Source of the DNA: JBMNUM01 sp050946275
GTDB taxonomy: Bacteria; Actinomycetota; Coriobacteriia; Coriobacteriales; CADBOM01
Direction: 5' to 3'
NCBI GenBank assembly: GCA_050946275.1
Contig: JBMNUM010000007.1
Span: forward strand, 35,679-99,678
Length of the DNA stretch: 64,000 nt
Below, piece after piece: positions 42,291 to 50,252 of this stretch; within the stretch, counting starts at the first letter, position 1; every line of letters starts with the position of its first letter. Below the pieces are notes generated by a model, which searched no databases, had not been told where the DNA came from, and saw only the letters and a program-made list of their open reading frames with translations. A program made the position numbers and the translations under genes.

Positions 42291-43213
42291 ATATCGGAAC
42301 CGTGACCACGCGGTTGCTCGTCGCCGAATGCGATGGTCGTCGTGCGGAGCGTCTTCTCAAGGAATCCATCATCACAAACCTCGGAAAGGGCCTTGTGGGT
42401 TCTGGTGCGCTGACGGACGAGGCTATCGCGCGCGTGCTGTCGGCAATCGACGAGCATATCGAATCCATGGCAGAGCTGGGCATTGACCTGGGAACCCCCG
42501 AGGGGCGTTCCTCCGTCGCCGCCATCGCGACGTCTGCGGCGCGCGACGCCTCCAACGGCGATGTGCTCGTGCAGGCGCTGTGCGATCGGGGAATCCGCCT
42601 CGAGGTGATATCGGGGGAGCGCGAGGCGTTCCTCTCGTTTTCCGGGGCGACGGTCGACTTCCCGGGGAAGGGCCTGCTCGTCTTCGACATCGGCGGCGGG
42701 TCGACCGAGCTCGTGCTCGGCGAGCGTCCCCCCGAGGGGGCTCCGACGATTCTCCGGAGGATCTCCTTCGACGTCGGGTGCCGTCGCGCGCTCGAGCTCT
42801 TCAGGCTCGACGACCCATCGACTCCCGAGCAGCGTGCCGCCATCGTGGATTGGGCGCGTGACGAGCTCTCCTCGTTCTTCGAGGGAATCGAGGGTGAGGT
42901 CCAGCGGGCTATCGGCGTGGCGGGCACGCCGACGTCGCTCGTGTCCATAGCCGAGGGGCTCGCCCCCTACGACCCGGATCGTGTTCATGGATACATGATG
43001 GAGGTCTCGCGAGCTCGTTCCCTCGCCGACAGGCTGTTTGCCATGACCCTCGAGGAGCGCAGGCATGTTGTGGGACTTCAGCCCGAACGAGCCGACGTCA
43101 TGGTGCCCGGCGCGCTTATCCTCCAGGCGGTCCTCGAGCTCGCGGGGCTCGACCGCTTCACCGTCTCTGAATCCGACAACATGCTCGGATTGCTTCTCGA
43201 CTGGCCCGAGTGA
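42272..43213 (+). CDS. Exopolyphosphatase/guanosine pentaphosphatase family protein
   Basis: 313 residues of the Ppx/GppA ASKHA fold: AVIDIGTVTTRLLVAE (phosphate 1), GKGLVGSGALTDEAI, IATSAARDASNGD, ISGEREAFLSF, FDIGGGSTELVLGE (phosphate 2). It hydrolyses polyphosphate or pppGpp; the short length (about 310) fits the actinobacterial Ppx1/2 class without extra domains. Start overlaps the DivIC-like gene by 19 nt. tRNA-Leu follows 130 bp later. Confidence 0.92.
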   Translation: MRRAVIDIGTVTTRLLVAECDGRRAERLLKESIITNLGKGLVGSGALTDEAIARVLSAIDEHIESMAELGIDLGTPEGRSSVAAIATSAARDASNGDVLVQALCDRGIRLEVISGEREAFLSFSGATVDFPGKGLLVFDIGGGSTELVLGERPPEGAPTILRRISFDVGCRRALELFRLDDPSTPEQRAAIVDWARDELSSFFEGIEGEVQRAIGVAGTPTSLVSIAEGLAPYDPDRVHGYMMEVSRARSLADRLFAMTLEERRHVVGLQPERADVMVPGALILQAVLELAGLDRFTVSESDNMLGLLLDWPE

Positions 43214-43343
43214 CGTTTCGCGGATAGTAGGCCGCGTCCTCATGGCGCCTTGGAGCGAGGAGTTCCGAGGCGTCTCATGGGATTTCCGCTGGCGCACGAT
43301 GCATTTCCGGATATCCGTTCCTTTCGCTATCATTACCCCCGAT

Positions 43344-43428
43344 GGGGGCGTGGCGAAATTGGCAAACGCAGCGGACTTAAAATCCGCCATCTTCGGATTT
43401 GTGGGTTCGAGTCCCACCGCCCCTACCA
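43344..43428 (+). tRNA. tRNA-Leu (anticodon UAA)
   Basis: 85 nt including an encoded CCA. The acceptor stem GGGGGCG/CGCCCCT has one G-U pair. The anticodon arm is GCGGA-CTTAAAA-TCCGC with anticodon TAA at 43378-43380. There is a long variable arm, as expected for class II leucine tRNA, and the T-arm is GTGGG-TTCGAGT-CCCAC. The last 22 nt are duplicated 259 bp downstream. Confidence 0.96.
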
Positions 43429-43690
43429 TCTTGATAAAGATCGGTGCCTCCTATCGCCCGCAAGACCGGGCAGGACGCGGTGACTCGAACCCGCAAGGGG
43501 GCCGAGCGCCCGGAAAACGTGCCGGCGGCACGTTTTCAGCGAGGCCGGGGCGGCTTCAGCCGACCCATGGGCCCGGAGGGCCGAGCGCCCGGAAAACGTG
43601 CCGGCGGCACGTTTTCAGCGAGGCCGGGGCGGCTTCAGCCGACCCCAACGCGCGCAGGGCGCGTGTCGAGTCCCACCGCCCCTACCATCT
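43407..43690 (+). mobile_element. Miniature element at the tRNA-Leu 3' end, bracketed by 25-bp direct repeats
   Basis: A 25-bp sequence (TCGAGTCCCACCGCCCCTAC then CATCT) comprising the tRNA T-arm/acceptor end and CCA occurs at 43407-43431 and again at 43666-43690. Between them are 234 bp with no gene: a GCCCGC/GCGGTG-rich start (including GACTCGAACCCGC, itself the complement of a tRNA T-arm) and a tandem repeat. This is the layout of attL/attR around an integrated element, but no integrase is present; it may be a decayed or non-autonomous insertion or a small tRNA-end duplication unit. Confidence 0.6.
43501..43645 (+). repeat. Tandem 66-bp repeat (period 79) with 23-bp palindromes
   Basis: 43501-43566 and 43580-43645 are the same 66 bp. 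Each contains the perfect 11-1-11 palindrome AAAACGTGCCG-G-CGGCACGTTTT and then GGGGCGGCTTCAGCCGACCC. The copies lie inside the direct-repeat-bracketed insert after tRNA-Leu. Exact identity implies a recent duplication. Confidence 0.9.
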
Positions 43691-43763
43691 AGGTTGAGCC
43701 TTGCCCGCTCGGCGCCTCCTGTTGGGCACGCCCCTTCCGGCGCACATGTGCCGGGTGTGCGGT

Positions 43764-43874
43764 TTGGCAATTTCGTTCGAAAAAGGGCGCCATTTCTTGC
43801 CCTGAAGCCCTGATTCTGGCAACTCTGCACGAAAAAGGGCGGCTCAGGCACCCTTTTTCGTGCAAAGTTGCCAG
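43764..43874 (-). repeat. Compound hairpin repeat element, copy B (inverted relative to copy A)
   Basis: 43816-43839 pairs with 43851-43874 over 24 positions with one mismatch (right arm reverse complement CTGGCAACTTTGCACG). It is preceded by TTTCGTTCG-AAAAAGGGCGCC and a CAGGGC/CTGAAGCC linker. Read on the minus strand the parts match 10836-10944 in order and spacing. The remaining 43691-43763 and 43875-43990 show nothing I can support. Confidence 0.8.
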
Positions 43875-43994
43875 GAGGCTTCACATGCTGGGGGGCTTTG
43901 CGCAACAAACATCCCGGCGCTGCCCGGCGGGACATCCCCGACTGCGCAGTTCTTGGCCGGATGTACATTTCTGCCTGCCAGCGGGATTTTTCTC

Positions 43995-44024
43995 TGCACA
44001 TGTCCCGGCTATCGGGGGTATACT
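43995..44024 (+). promoter_or_regulatory. Candidate promoter of the ilvB T-box leader
   Basis: TGCACA (43995) and TATACT (44019) with an 18-bp spacer. The predicted start near 44031 is just before the first helix of the T-box leader, which supports the pairing. Confidence 0.55.
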
Positions 44025-44035
44025 CGGGGTCAATC

Positions 44036-44384
44036 GAATATGCCAATTGCGTTGAAGGGGAAGAGTAGGGGCCAATCCCTCTCCAGAGAGCCGGCGACAT
44101 GGTGCGAAGCCGGTGTGGGACGTCTCGAATATGCGCCCCCGAGCAGTTCAGCAGAACTTCGACGACCAAGCGGGAGACGACCTCTCCCCAGGTCAAGGGA
44201 AAGTATGTTGGATCGGTGGCCACCGTTATCAGCCGTGTCGATGGCATGAGGGCATTGCGCTCCATGCATGGCGAGGACGCTCTCCCGGGTTGCCCGGCGG
44301 GGGCCTTCGGCGTATTCGCATAGGTTGCTTTCGACACGGCTGGTGTATCCCACCGGTTCGCACAGGAGAACGCAGGTGGGAGGG
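44036..44384 (+). promoter_or_regulatory. T-box riboswitch leader upstream of ilvB
   Basis: Stem I features are clear. The AAGAGTA loop-E strand is near 44061, the AGAGAG motif with CCGGCGACATGGTGCGAAG (distal loop GGTGCGAA and CCGG closing) is at about 44086-44113, and base pairing joins GTTGAAG (44051) to CTTCGAC (44157). GGTGGCCACCG at 44215 could be the tRNA-acceptor bulge. A late hairpin, TCCCACC (44348-44354) against GGTGGGA (44375-44381), covers the ilvB ribosome-binding site, so control may act on translation as in other Actinobacteria. The specifier codon is unclear: the best-aligned GAA (44127-44129) is followed by TAT. Confidence 0.65.
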
Positions 44385-44390
44385 ATGAAT

Positions 44391-46178
44391 ATGGCGAAGT
44401 CGGGAAGCAAGGCCACCGACACCGCGGCACATGAAGCCCCACAGGTTATGAGCGGCGCACGTGCGCTCATCGCCGCACTCGAGGACGAGGGCGTCGATGT
44501 GCTGTTCGGATATCCGGGCGGACAGGTCCTGGATATCTACGATGCGCTCTATGATTCCCAGAAGATCCAGCACATTCTGGTGCGCCACGAGCAGGCTGCG
44601 GTGCACGCTGCCGACGGCTATGCGCGCACGGCCGGCAAGGCGGGCGTCGTGCTCGTCACGAGCGGCCCCGGTGCCACGAACACCATCACCGGCATTACGA
44701 ACGCCTACATGGACTCCGTGCCGCTCGTCGTGATCGCGGGCCAGGTCCCCACGGACTCGATCGGCACCGATGCCTTCCAGGAGGCCGATTACCTCGGCAT
44801 CACGCTGCCGGTGATCAAGCACAGCTACCTCATCAAGGATGTCGACGAGCTCGTCCCGTCCATCCGCGAGGCGTTCTACATCGCCACGACCGGCCGTCCC
44901 GGTCCGGTTGTCATCTGCATCCCCTCCGACATCGCCGCGCAAGACGTCGCCTACGAGCCGCCTGCGGGCAAGGTGTCGATTCCCTCGTACAAGCCCACGC
45001 GCAAGGGCAATGCGCGTCAGGTCAAGCAGGCCGCGGAGCTCATCCTGCAGTCGTCTCGTCCGGTCATCATCGCGGGCGGCGGCATCGCGATCAGCGGCGC
45101 GGAGACGGAGCTCAAGAACCTCGCGGAGATCCTGCAGATTCCCGTGGCCGAGACGCTCATGGCCCGGGGAAGCTTCCCCGCGGATCACTGCCTGCACCTC
45201 GGGCTCGCCGGCATGCACGGCCTGCCCGCCACGAACCTCGCCATCATGAACAGCGACCTCCTCATCGCCGTGGGAACGCGCTTCTCCAACCGCGTGACGG
45301 GCGACGTGGAGAGGTTCGCGCCGCGCGCCAAGATCGTGCACATCGACATCGACCCGGCCGAGATCGGCAAGAACGTGCGGGTCGACATCCCGATCGTCGG
45401 CGACGCCAAAGAGGTGCTGCGGGCTCTGTTCGAGCAGATTCAGAAATCCGATCCCAATTCGCGCACGTCGATGTGGATCGAGCAGATAGGGGAATGGCAG
45501 GACGGCATCTCCGTCTCCGAGCAGGAGCACGACCCTGCCATCATCGGTGCACAGGACATCTTCACCGAGCTCAACAAGGCGATAACCGGCCGCGACGTCG
45601 TGTTCACCACCGAGGTGGGCGAGCACCAGATGTGGGCGGCCCGCTACCTGGCCGACATGGGTCCCCACGGTTTCATCACCTCTGGCGGTGCGGGGACGAT
45701 GGGCTTCGGCTTCCCCGCGGCGATGGGCATCCAGCTCGCGCATCCCGACAAGACCGTGGTCTGCCTCGCGGGCGACGGCTCGTTCCAGATGAACATCCAG
45801 GAAATGGCGACATGCGCCGCCTACGGCCTGCCGGTCAAGGTGCTTATTCTCAACAACGCGTCCCTCGGCATGGTCAAGCAGCTGCAGGAGCTCTTCTTCC
45901 ACAAGCGCTTCTCGGCCGTGGACATGCCCCGGATTCCCGACTACACCAAGGTCGCCGAGGGCTATGGCTGGCAGGGGCGCACGGTGGGCGACCCGGCGGA
46001 TCTCGCCGCGGCGATAGGCTGGCTGCTCGACGCCGATGGTCCCGCGATCCTCGACGTGCATATGTCGCAGGTGGAGATGGCGCTGCCCATGCTCGACCTC
46101 AACCGCGATGGAGCGCTCGACCAGATCATCGGCGTCGACATGACCCGTGGCGGCGAGCCGGGCGAGAGGAGGGGATAG
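44391..46178 (+). CDS. ilvB: Acetolactate synthase large subunit
   Basis: 595 residues. N-terminal Pyr domain with the catalytic Glu in VRHEQAAVHAADGYAR, central FAD-like domain, and C-terminal TPP-binding GDGSFQMNIQEMATCAAYGL...NNASLGMV. It condenses pyruvate (or with 2-ketobutyrate) in valine, leucine and isoleucine synthesis. ATG 44391 is preferred, 7 nt after GGAGG; ATG 44385 is too close. A T-box leader precedes; ilvN follows at 2 bp. Confidence 0.95.
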   Translation: MAKSGSKATDTAAHEAPQVMSGARALIAALEDEGVDVLFGYPGGQVLDIYDALYDSQKIQHILVRHEQAAVHAADGYARTAGKAGVVLVTSGPGATNTITGITNAYMDSVPLVVIAGQVPTDSIGTDAFQEADYLGITLPVIKHSYLIKDVDELVPSIREAFYIATTGRPGPVVICIPSDIAAQDVAYEPPAGKVSIPSYKPTRKGNARQVKQAAELILQSSRPVIIAGGGIAISGAETELKNLAEILQIPVAETLMARGSFPADHCLHLGLAGMHGLPATNLAIMNSDLLIAVGTRFSNRVTGDVERFAPRAKIVHIDIDPAEIGKNVRVDIPIVGDAKEVLRALFEQIQKSDPNSRTSMWIEQIGEWQDGISVSEQEHDPAIIGAQDIFTELNKAITGRDVVFTTEVGEHQMWAARYLADMGPHGFITSGGAGTMGFGFPAAMGIQLAHPDKTVVCLAGDGSFQMNIQEMATCAAYGLPVKVLILNNASLGMVKQLQELFFHKRFSAVDMPRIPDYTKVAEGYGWQGRTVGDPADLAAAIGWLLDADGPAILDVHMSQVEMALPMLDLNRDGALDQIIGVDMTRGGEPGERRG

Positions 46179-46180
46179 AA

Positions 46181-46663
46181 ATGGTCCAATCTCATACGCT
46201 CTCGCTTCTCGTCGACAACCGGTTCGGCGTCCTGACGCGCATCACGGGCCTCATCTCGCGGCGCGGTTTCAACATCGAGTCGCTGGCCGTCGGCACGACG
46301 GAGGACCAGACGCTCTCGCGCGTGACGGTGGTCGTGAGCGCCGACGACGTGGCGCTCGAGCAGATCAAGAAGCAACTGCACAAGCTCGTGAACGTCCACA
46401 AGATCAACGACTTCACGAAGGAGCCGTCGGTGGACCGCGAGCTGGTGCTCTTCAAGGTGAGCGCGCCGGCCGAGACGCGTCACGAGATCATCGAGCTCGT
46501 CAACGTGTTCCGGGCCAAGATCATCGACGTGGGACGCACCACGATGACGATCGAGGCGACGGGCACCGCCGACAAGCTCGCGGCGATGGAGGATCTCTTC
46601 CGGTCCTATGGAATCAAGGAAATGGCACGAACGGGCAAGATAGCCCTGTCAAGAGGCAACTAG
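46181..46663 (+). CDS. ilvN: Acetolactate synthase small (regulatory) subunit
   Basis: 160 residues with an N-terminal ACT domain (HTLSLLVDNRFGVLTRITGL, GFNIESLAVG) that binds valine for feedback inhibition, and the C-terminal activation domain. GAGAGGAGGGG gives ATG 46181. It follows ilvB directly. Confidence 0.95.
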   Translation: MVQSHTLSLLVDNRFGVLTRITGLISRRGFNIESLAVGTTEDQTLSRVTVVVSADDVALEQIKKQLHKLVNVHKINDFTKEPSVDRELVLFKVSAPAETRHEIIELVNVFRAKIIDVGRTTMTIEATGTADKLAAMEDLFRSYGIKEMARTGKIALSRGN

Positions 46664-46692
46664 TGGCAAAGCTGCAACAGAAAGGACAGACC

Positions 46693-47838
46693 ATGCAGAA
46701 GAAATACCTACTCACCCCCGGACCCACGACGATTCCGTCGGAAGTGCTGCTCGCGCAGGCCAAGCCGATGATCCACCATCGCACCCCCGACTTCGAGGCG
46801 GTTGTCGCCGAGTGCGAGGAGGGCCTCAAGTACGTGTTCCAGACGGAGAACGATGTCGTCATGCTCGCCTGCTCCGGCACGGGCGTGATGGAGTCCTCGA
46901 TCGCCAACTGCTTCTGCGCGGGCGACAAGGTCATCGTTTGCGAGAACGGCAAATTCGGCGAGCGCATGGCGCAGATCTCCGAGGCGTACGGCCTCGAGCC
47001 GATCGTGCTGTCCTACGGATGGCGCAGCTGCGTCAATCCGGCCGACATCGCCAAGGCCCTCGAGGAGAACCCGGATGCCCGCGGCGTCATCGTCACCCAG
47101 TCCGAGACCTCTTCCGGCGTCCTCAACGATGTCGAGGCCGTCGGCAAGATCGTGGCCGACTACCCCGAGTGCGTCTTCATCGTCGACTCGATCACGGGCA
47201 TCGGCGCCGTCGAGCTCAAGACGGACGAGTGGGGTGTCGATGTCGTCATGACGGGTTCGCAGAAGGGCCTCATGCTCCCGCCCGGCCTGGCCGCCTGCAC
47301 GGTGAGCGAGAAGGCGTGGAAGGCCTATGAGCGTTCGACGCTTCCCAAGTTCTACTTCGATTGGGGCAAGTACAAGGCGAGCCTCGCGAAGAGCACGACC
47401 CCGTTCACCCCGGCCATCTCCCTCATGATCGGTCTCGCCGAGGCGCTCAAGCTCATCCGCGAGGAGGGAATCGAGAACGTCATCGCGCGCCATGCCAGGC
47501 TTGCGAAGGCCACCCGCTGCGGTGTCGAGGCGCTCGGCCTCGAGCTGTTCGCCCCCGCCGAGGGCCGCGGTAGCGCCGTGACCCCGGTCGTCGTGCCCGA
47601 GGGCATCGACGGCAAGGAGCTCGTCAAGATCATGAAGAACCGCTACGGCGTCACGATCGCCGGCGGCCAGGCCGACTACGCGGGCAAGATCTTCCGCATC
47701 GGCCATCTGGGCTATGTGGGCGATTTCGATATCATCACCTGCCTTGCGGCGCTCGAGATGACGCTGCAGGATCTGGGTTACGAGTTCGAGGCCGGCGCGG
47801 GCGTCAAGGCCGCCGAGGCCGTTCTGATGGAGGCATAG
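46693..47838 (+). CDS. Class V aminotransferase (serine/alanine-glyoxylate type)
   Basis: 381 residues. LLTPGPTTIPSEVLLAQ, the HHRTPDF substrate loop, SGTGVMESSIANC, the PLP-Lys site TGSQKGLMLPPG and GYVGDFDIITCL are typical. Such enzymes act as serine-pyruvate or alanine-glyoxylate transaminases and, when next to serA as here (3 bp), often supply the phosphoserine aminotransferase step. The neighbour makes a serine-synthesis role likely. AAAGGACAG precedes the ATG. Confidence 0.88.
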   Translation: MQKKYLLTPGPTTIPSEVLLAQAKPMIHHRTPDFEAVVAECEEGLKYVFQTENDVVMLACSGTGVMESSIANCFCAGDKVIVCENGKFGERMAQISEAYGLEPIVLSYGWRSCVNPADIAKALEENPDARGVIVTQSETSSGVLNDVEAVGKIVADYPECVFIVDSITGIGAVELKTDEWGVDVVMTGSQKGLMLPPGLAACTVSEKAWKAYERSTLPKFYFDWGKYKASLAKSTTPFTPAISLMIGLAEALKLIREEGIENVIARHARLAKATRCGVEALGLELFAPAEGRGSAVTPVVVPEGIDGKELVKIMKNRYGVTIAGGQADYAGKIFRIGHLGYVGDFDIITCLAALEMTLQDLGYEFEAGAGVKAAEAVLMEA

Positions 47839-47841
47839 AAA

Positions 47842-49437
47842 ATGATGAAGATTCTGGTTGCAGACAAGATCGCCGACAAGGGCATCGACATCCTTCGGGA
47901 AAACGGCTTCGAGGTCGACGTCATCACCGGTAAGAACGAGGAGGAGCTCATCGGCCTGGCACCCGACTACGATGCCATCATCGTGAGGAGCCAGAGCACC
48001 ATCACGCGTGCCATCATCGAGGCCGCCACGAAGCTCAAGATCATCGGCCGCGCAGGCGTCGGCGTCGACAACGTCGACATCGCCGCCGCCACGGAGAAGG
48101 GCGTCATCGTGTGCAACGCACCCACGTCCAACGTCATCTCCGCCGCCGAGCAGACGATGACGCTGATGCTCGCCTCGGCGCGCAAGACCGTCGCCGCCAA
48201 CAACTCCATGCAGGCCGGCAAGTGGGAGCGCTCGAAGTTCAAGGGCAACGAGCTCTACGAGAAGACGCTCGCCATCTTCGGCCTCGGCCGCATCGGCGGT
48301 CTCGTGGCCGAGCGCGCAAAGAGCTTCGGCATGCGCCTCATCGGCTACGATCCCTATTGCACGCCCGAGCGCGCCGAGCAGCTCGGCGTCGAGGTCTACG
48401 AGGATATCGACGAGATCCTTCCCCAGGCGGACTTCATCACGGTGCATCTGCCCAAGACCAAGGAGACCATCGGCATGTTCTCCACCGAGCAGTTCGCCAA
48501 GATGAAGGATGGCGTGTTCCTGGTGAACGCGGCTCGTGGCGGCATCTACGATGTCGAGGCGCTCGCCGAGGCCGTCAAGGCCGGCAAGGTCGCCGGAGCG
48601 GCCATCGACGTCTACGAGAAGGAGCCGTGCACCGAGTCGCCGCTGCATGGTCTCGACAATGTGATCCTCACGCCGCACCTCGGTGCGAACACCAAGGAGG
48701 CCCAGGACCGCGCGGGCTGGCAGATCGCCGAGTTCGTCATGGACGGTCTCTCGGGCAAGATGGTCTCGACCGCGCTGAACATGACGAAGGTTCCCGACGA
48801 CGTCATGGATGCCGTCGGTCCCTACATCGAGGCATGCCAGATGGCCGGCCGCATGCTCGTCCAGCTGCTTCCGGACGACATCACCTCCCTGCAGGTGAAG
48901 ACCTATGGCGAGCTCGCCAAGATCGACGCCTCCGTGCTCGGCACCGCCGCGCTGCAGGGCATCATCTCGCAGGTGAGCGACGAGCGCGTCAATTTCGTCA
49001 ATGCCGAGCACCTCGCCGAGGAGCGCGGCATCAATCTCACGATGGCGAGCGAGGAGAAGTCCCACGACTACACGAGCGTGGTGCAGCTGCGTGGTCGCGC
49101 GGGTGGTCAGGAGGCCGAGGTCTCCGTCACGGCTTCCGGCACGGGCGAGATCAGGATCGTCGGCATCAACGGCTACAAGTTCAACACGGCGCCGGCCGAG
49201 AACATCCTGCTCATCGGCTATGTGGACGGCCCGGGCCGACTTGGCAAGATCTGCCCGGTCTTGGGCGACGCCAACATCAACATCTCGACGATGCAGGTGA
49301 GCAACCGGGGCGGTGCCAGCGATATCGCCCTCGTGGTCTTCAACCTCGACGAGCCGTGCTCCGAGAGCGTCCGCGACAAGCTCGCCGTCGCCCTCGACGA
49401 GTACAGCCTGAGGGGCATCTGGTACATCAGGCTGTAG
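47842..49437 (+). CDS. serA: D-3-phosphoglycerate dehydrogenase
   Basis: 531 residues, the long form. Substrate domain (ILVADKIADKGIDILRENGF), NAD fold (LAIFGLGRIGGLVAERAKSF), catalytic His/Glu region (LTPHLGANTKEAQDRAG), an intervening ASB domain, and a C-terminal ACT domain (YVDGPGRLGKICPVLGDANI). It oxidises 3-phosphoglycerate in serine synthesis with serine feedback. GGAGG within the previous gene's end serves ATG 47842. Confidence 0.95.
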   Translation: MMKILVADKIADKGIDILRENGFEVDVITGKNEEELIGLAPDYDAIIVRSQSTITRAIIEAATKLKIIGRAGVGVDNVDIAAATEKGVIVCNAPTSNVISAAEQTMTLMLASARKTVAANNSMQAGKWERSKFKGNELYEKTLAIFGLGRIGGLVAERAKSFGMRLIGYDPYCTPERAEQLGVEVYEDIDEILPQADFITVHLPKTKETIGMFSTEQFAKMKDGVFLVNAARGGIYDVEALAEAVKAGKVAGAAIDVYEKEPCTESPLHGLDNVILTPHLGANTKEAQDRAGWQIAEFVMDGLSGKMVSTALNMTKVPDDVMDAVGPYIEACQMAGRMLVQLLPDDITSLQVKTYGELAKIDASVLGTAALQGIISQVSDERVNFVNAEHLAEERGINLTMASEEKSHDYTSVVQLRGRAGGQEAEVSVTASGTGEIRIVGINGYKFNTAPAENILLIGYVDGPGRLGKICPVLGDANINISTMQVSNRGGASDIALVVFNLDEPCSESVRDKLAVALDEYSLRGIWYIRL

Positions 49438-49464
49438 AGCTTCGAGTCCGATATCCGCTGTTTC

Positions 49465-49497
49465 AAATGAGTCGGGGGACTGTCCTCCGACTCATTT
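49465..49497 (+). terminator. Terminator hairpin after serA
   Basis: A 14-bp stem beginning AAATGAGTCGGGG and closing CTCCGACTCATTT, with a 5-nt loop. The A/T ends of the stem make it suited to act as a bidirectional terminator. Confidence 0.8.
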
Positions 49498-49526
49498 GTC
49501 GTTGCCGGGGCCGAGTGGTGTACAAT
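49496..49526 (+). promoter_or_regulatory. Candidate promoter for the lipoprotein-leuA pair
   Basis: TTGTCG (49496) and TACAAT (49521) with a rather long 19-bp spacer, directly after the serA terminator and 39 bp before the next start codon. Confidence 0.4.
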
Positions 49527-49564
49527 CGGCCTGTTATCTTGTTCTTGCATTTAAGGAGGGCCTT

Positions 49565-50245
49565 GTGGAGGTCGCTAGGAAACATAGGAGTTCCCGTCTG
49601 CTGAAAATCGGTATCGTTGCCGCCGTAGCCGTGCTCGCCGTGCTCGCCTTGAGCGCCTGCACCGGGCCGCGCGTCGATGGCGGCGGTGGCATAACTTCGA
49701 AGACCGCTCCCACGGCATATGGCGTTGAACCGACGGGCACGGAGCAGGAGGCCTCGAGCGAGGACGGGAAGACCACGTTCATGGTCGACGATGCCTATAC
49801 CGTGGGCATCGACGAGCGGAAGCTGCGCATCTACACGTATGAGGAGGGCGTGCAGCCCTATGCCGGCCTCTCCGTTGTGGAGAACACCACCGGCCAGGAC
49901 ATGCGCGAGGTGCTCGAGAGCCTCGCGAAGAGCGCTGCCAAAACCTACAAGAAGGGTATGACCACCCAGCCCGAGATCAGCTTCATGGAATTCGGCGACA
50001 GGGAGATCGGCAGGATCGATTACGAGTTCACCCTCGACATGAGGTCGATGAGCGACAAGTTCTTCCACGTCGAGCTGACCGACGATCTGGTCATGCCCTA
50101 CAAGGGCCTGATCCTCGTCGAGGACGTCAACGGCTGGTACGTCTCCTGGTACGGCATCTTCCTGGACGGCGACGAAGTGACGCCGGCGGTTATCGAGCAC
50201 GCCATGGAGACGACGAAATCTACGGTCGGCGAGCCGGAAGACTAG
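49565..50245 (+). CDS. Hypothetical lipoprotein
   Basis: 226 residues. Basic start then hydrophobic IGIVAAVAVLAVLALSAC with the lipobox LSAC; a Gly-rich linker (VDGGGGI) leads to an alpha/beta domain (YTVGIDERKLRIYTYEEG, IGRIDYEFTLDMRSMSDKFF, DVNGWYVSWYGIFLDGD). No family recognised; the folded part resembles small stress or export-associated lipoprotein domains only loosely. Start GTG 49565 follows AAGGAGGG closely. leuA follows 7 bp later, so the two are probably co-transcribed. Confidence 0.65.
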   Translation: MEVARKHRSSRLLKIGIVAAVAVLAVLALSACTGPRVDGGGGITSKTAPTAYGVEPTGTEQEASSEDGKTTFMVDDAYTVGIDERKLRIYTYEEGVQPYAGLSVVENTTGQDMREVLESLAKSAAKTYKKGMTTQPEISFMEFGDREIGRIDYEFTLDMRSMSDKFFHVELTDDLVMPYKGLILVEDVNGWYVSWYGIFLDGDEVTPAVIEHAMETTKSTVGEPED

Positions 50246-50252
50246 GTCGTCC

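Noticed and set aside
43501..43645. CRISPR array
   Set aside because: There are only two units, each 66 bp with a 13-bp spacing, and no cas genes.
43885..44053. Small reading frame of about 56 codons with AGGAGG upstream, just before the ilvB leader
   Set aside because: The ribosome-binding site lies in the repeat element arm, the peptide is not rich in branched-chain residues, and the 3' end runs into T-box stem I. A leader peptide is not supported.
43344..44390. Prophage or full integrative island at tRNA-Leu
   Set aside because: No integrase, capsid, relaxase or transposase sequence is present; the bracketed segment is only 234 bp.
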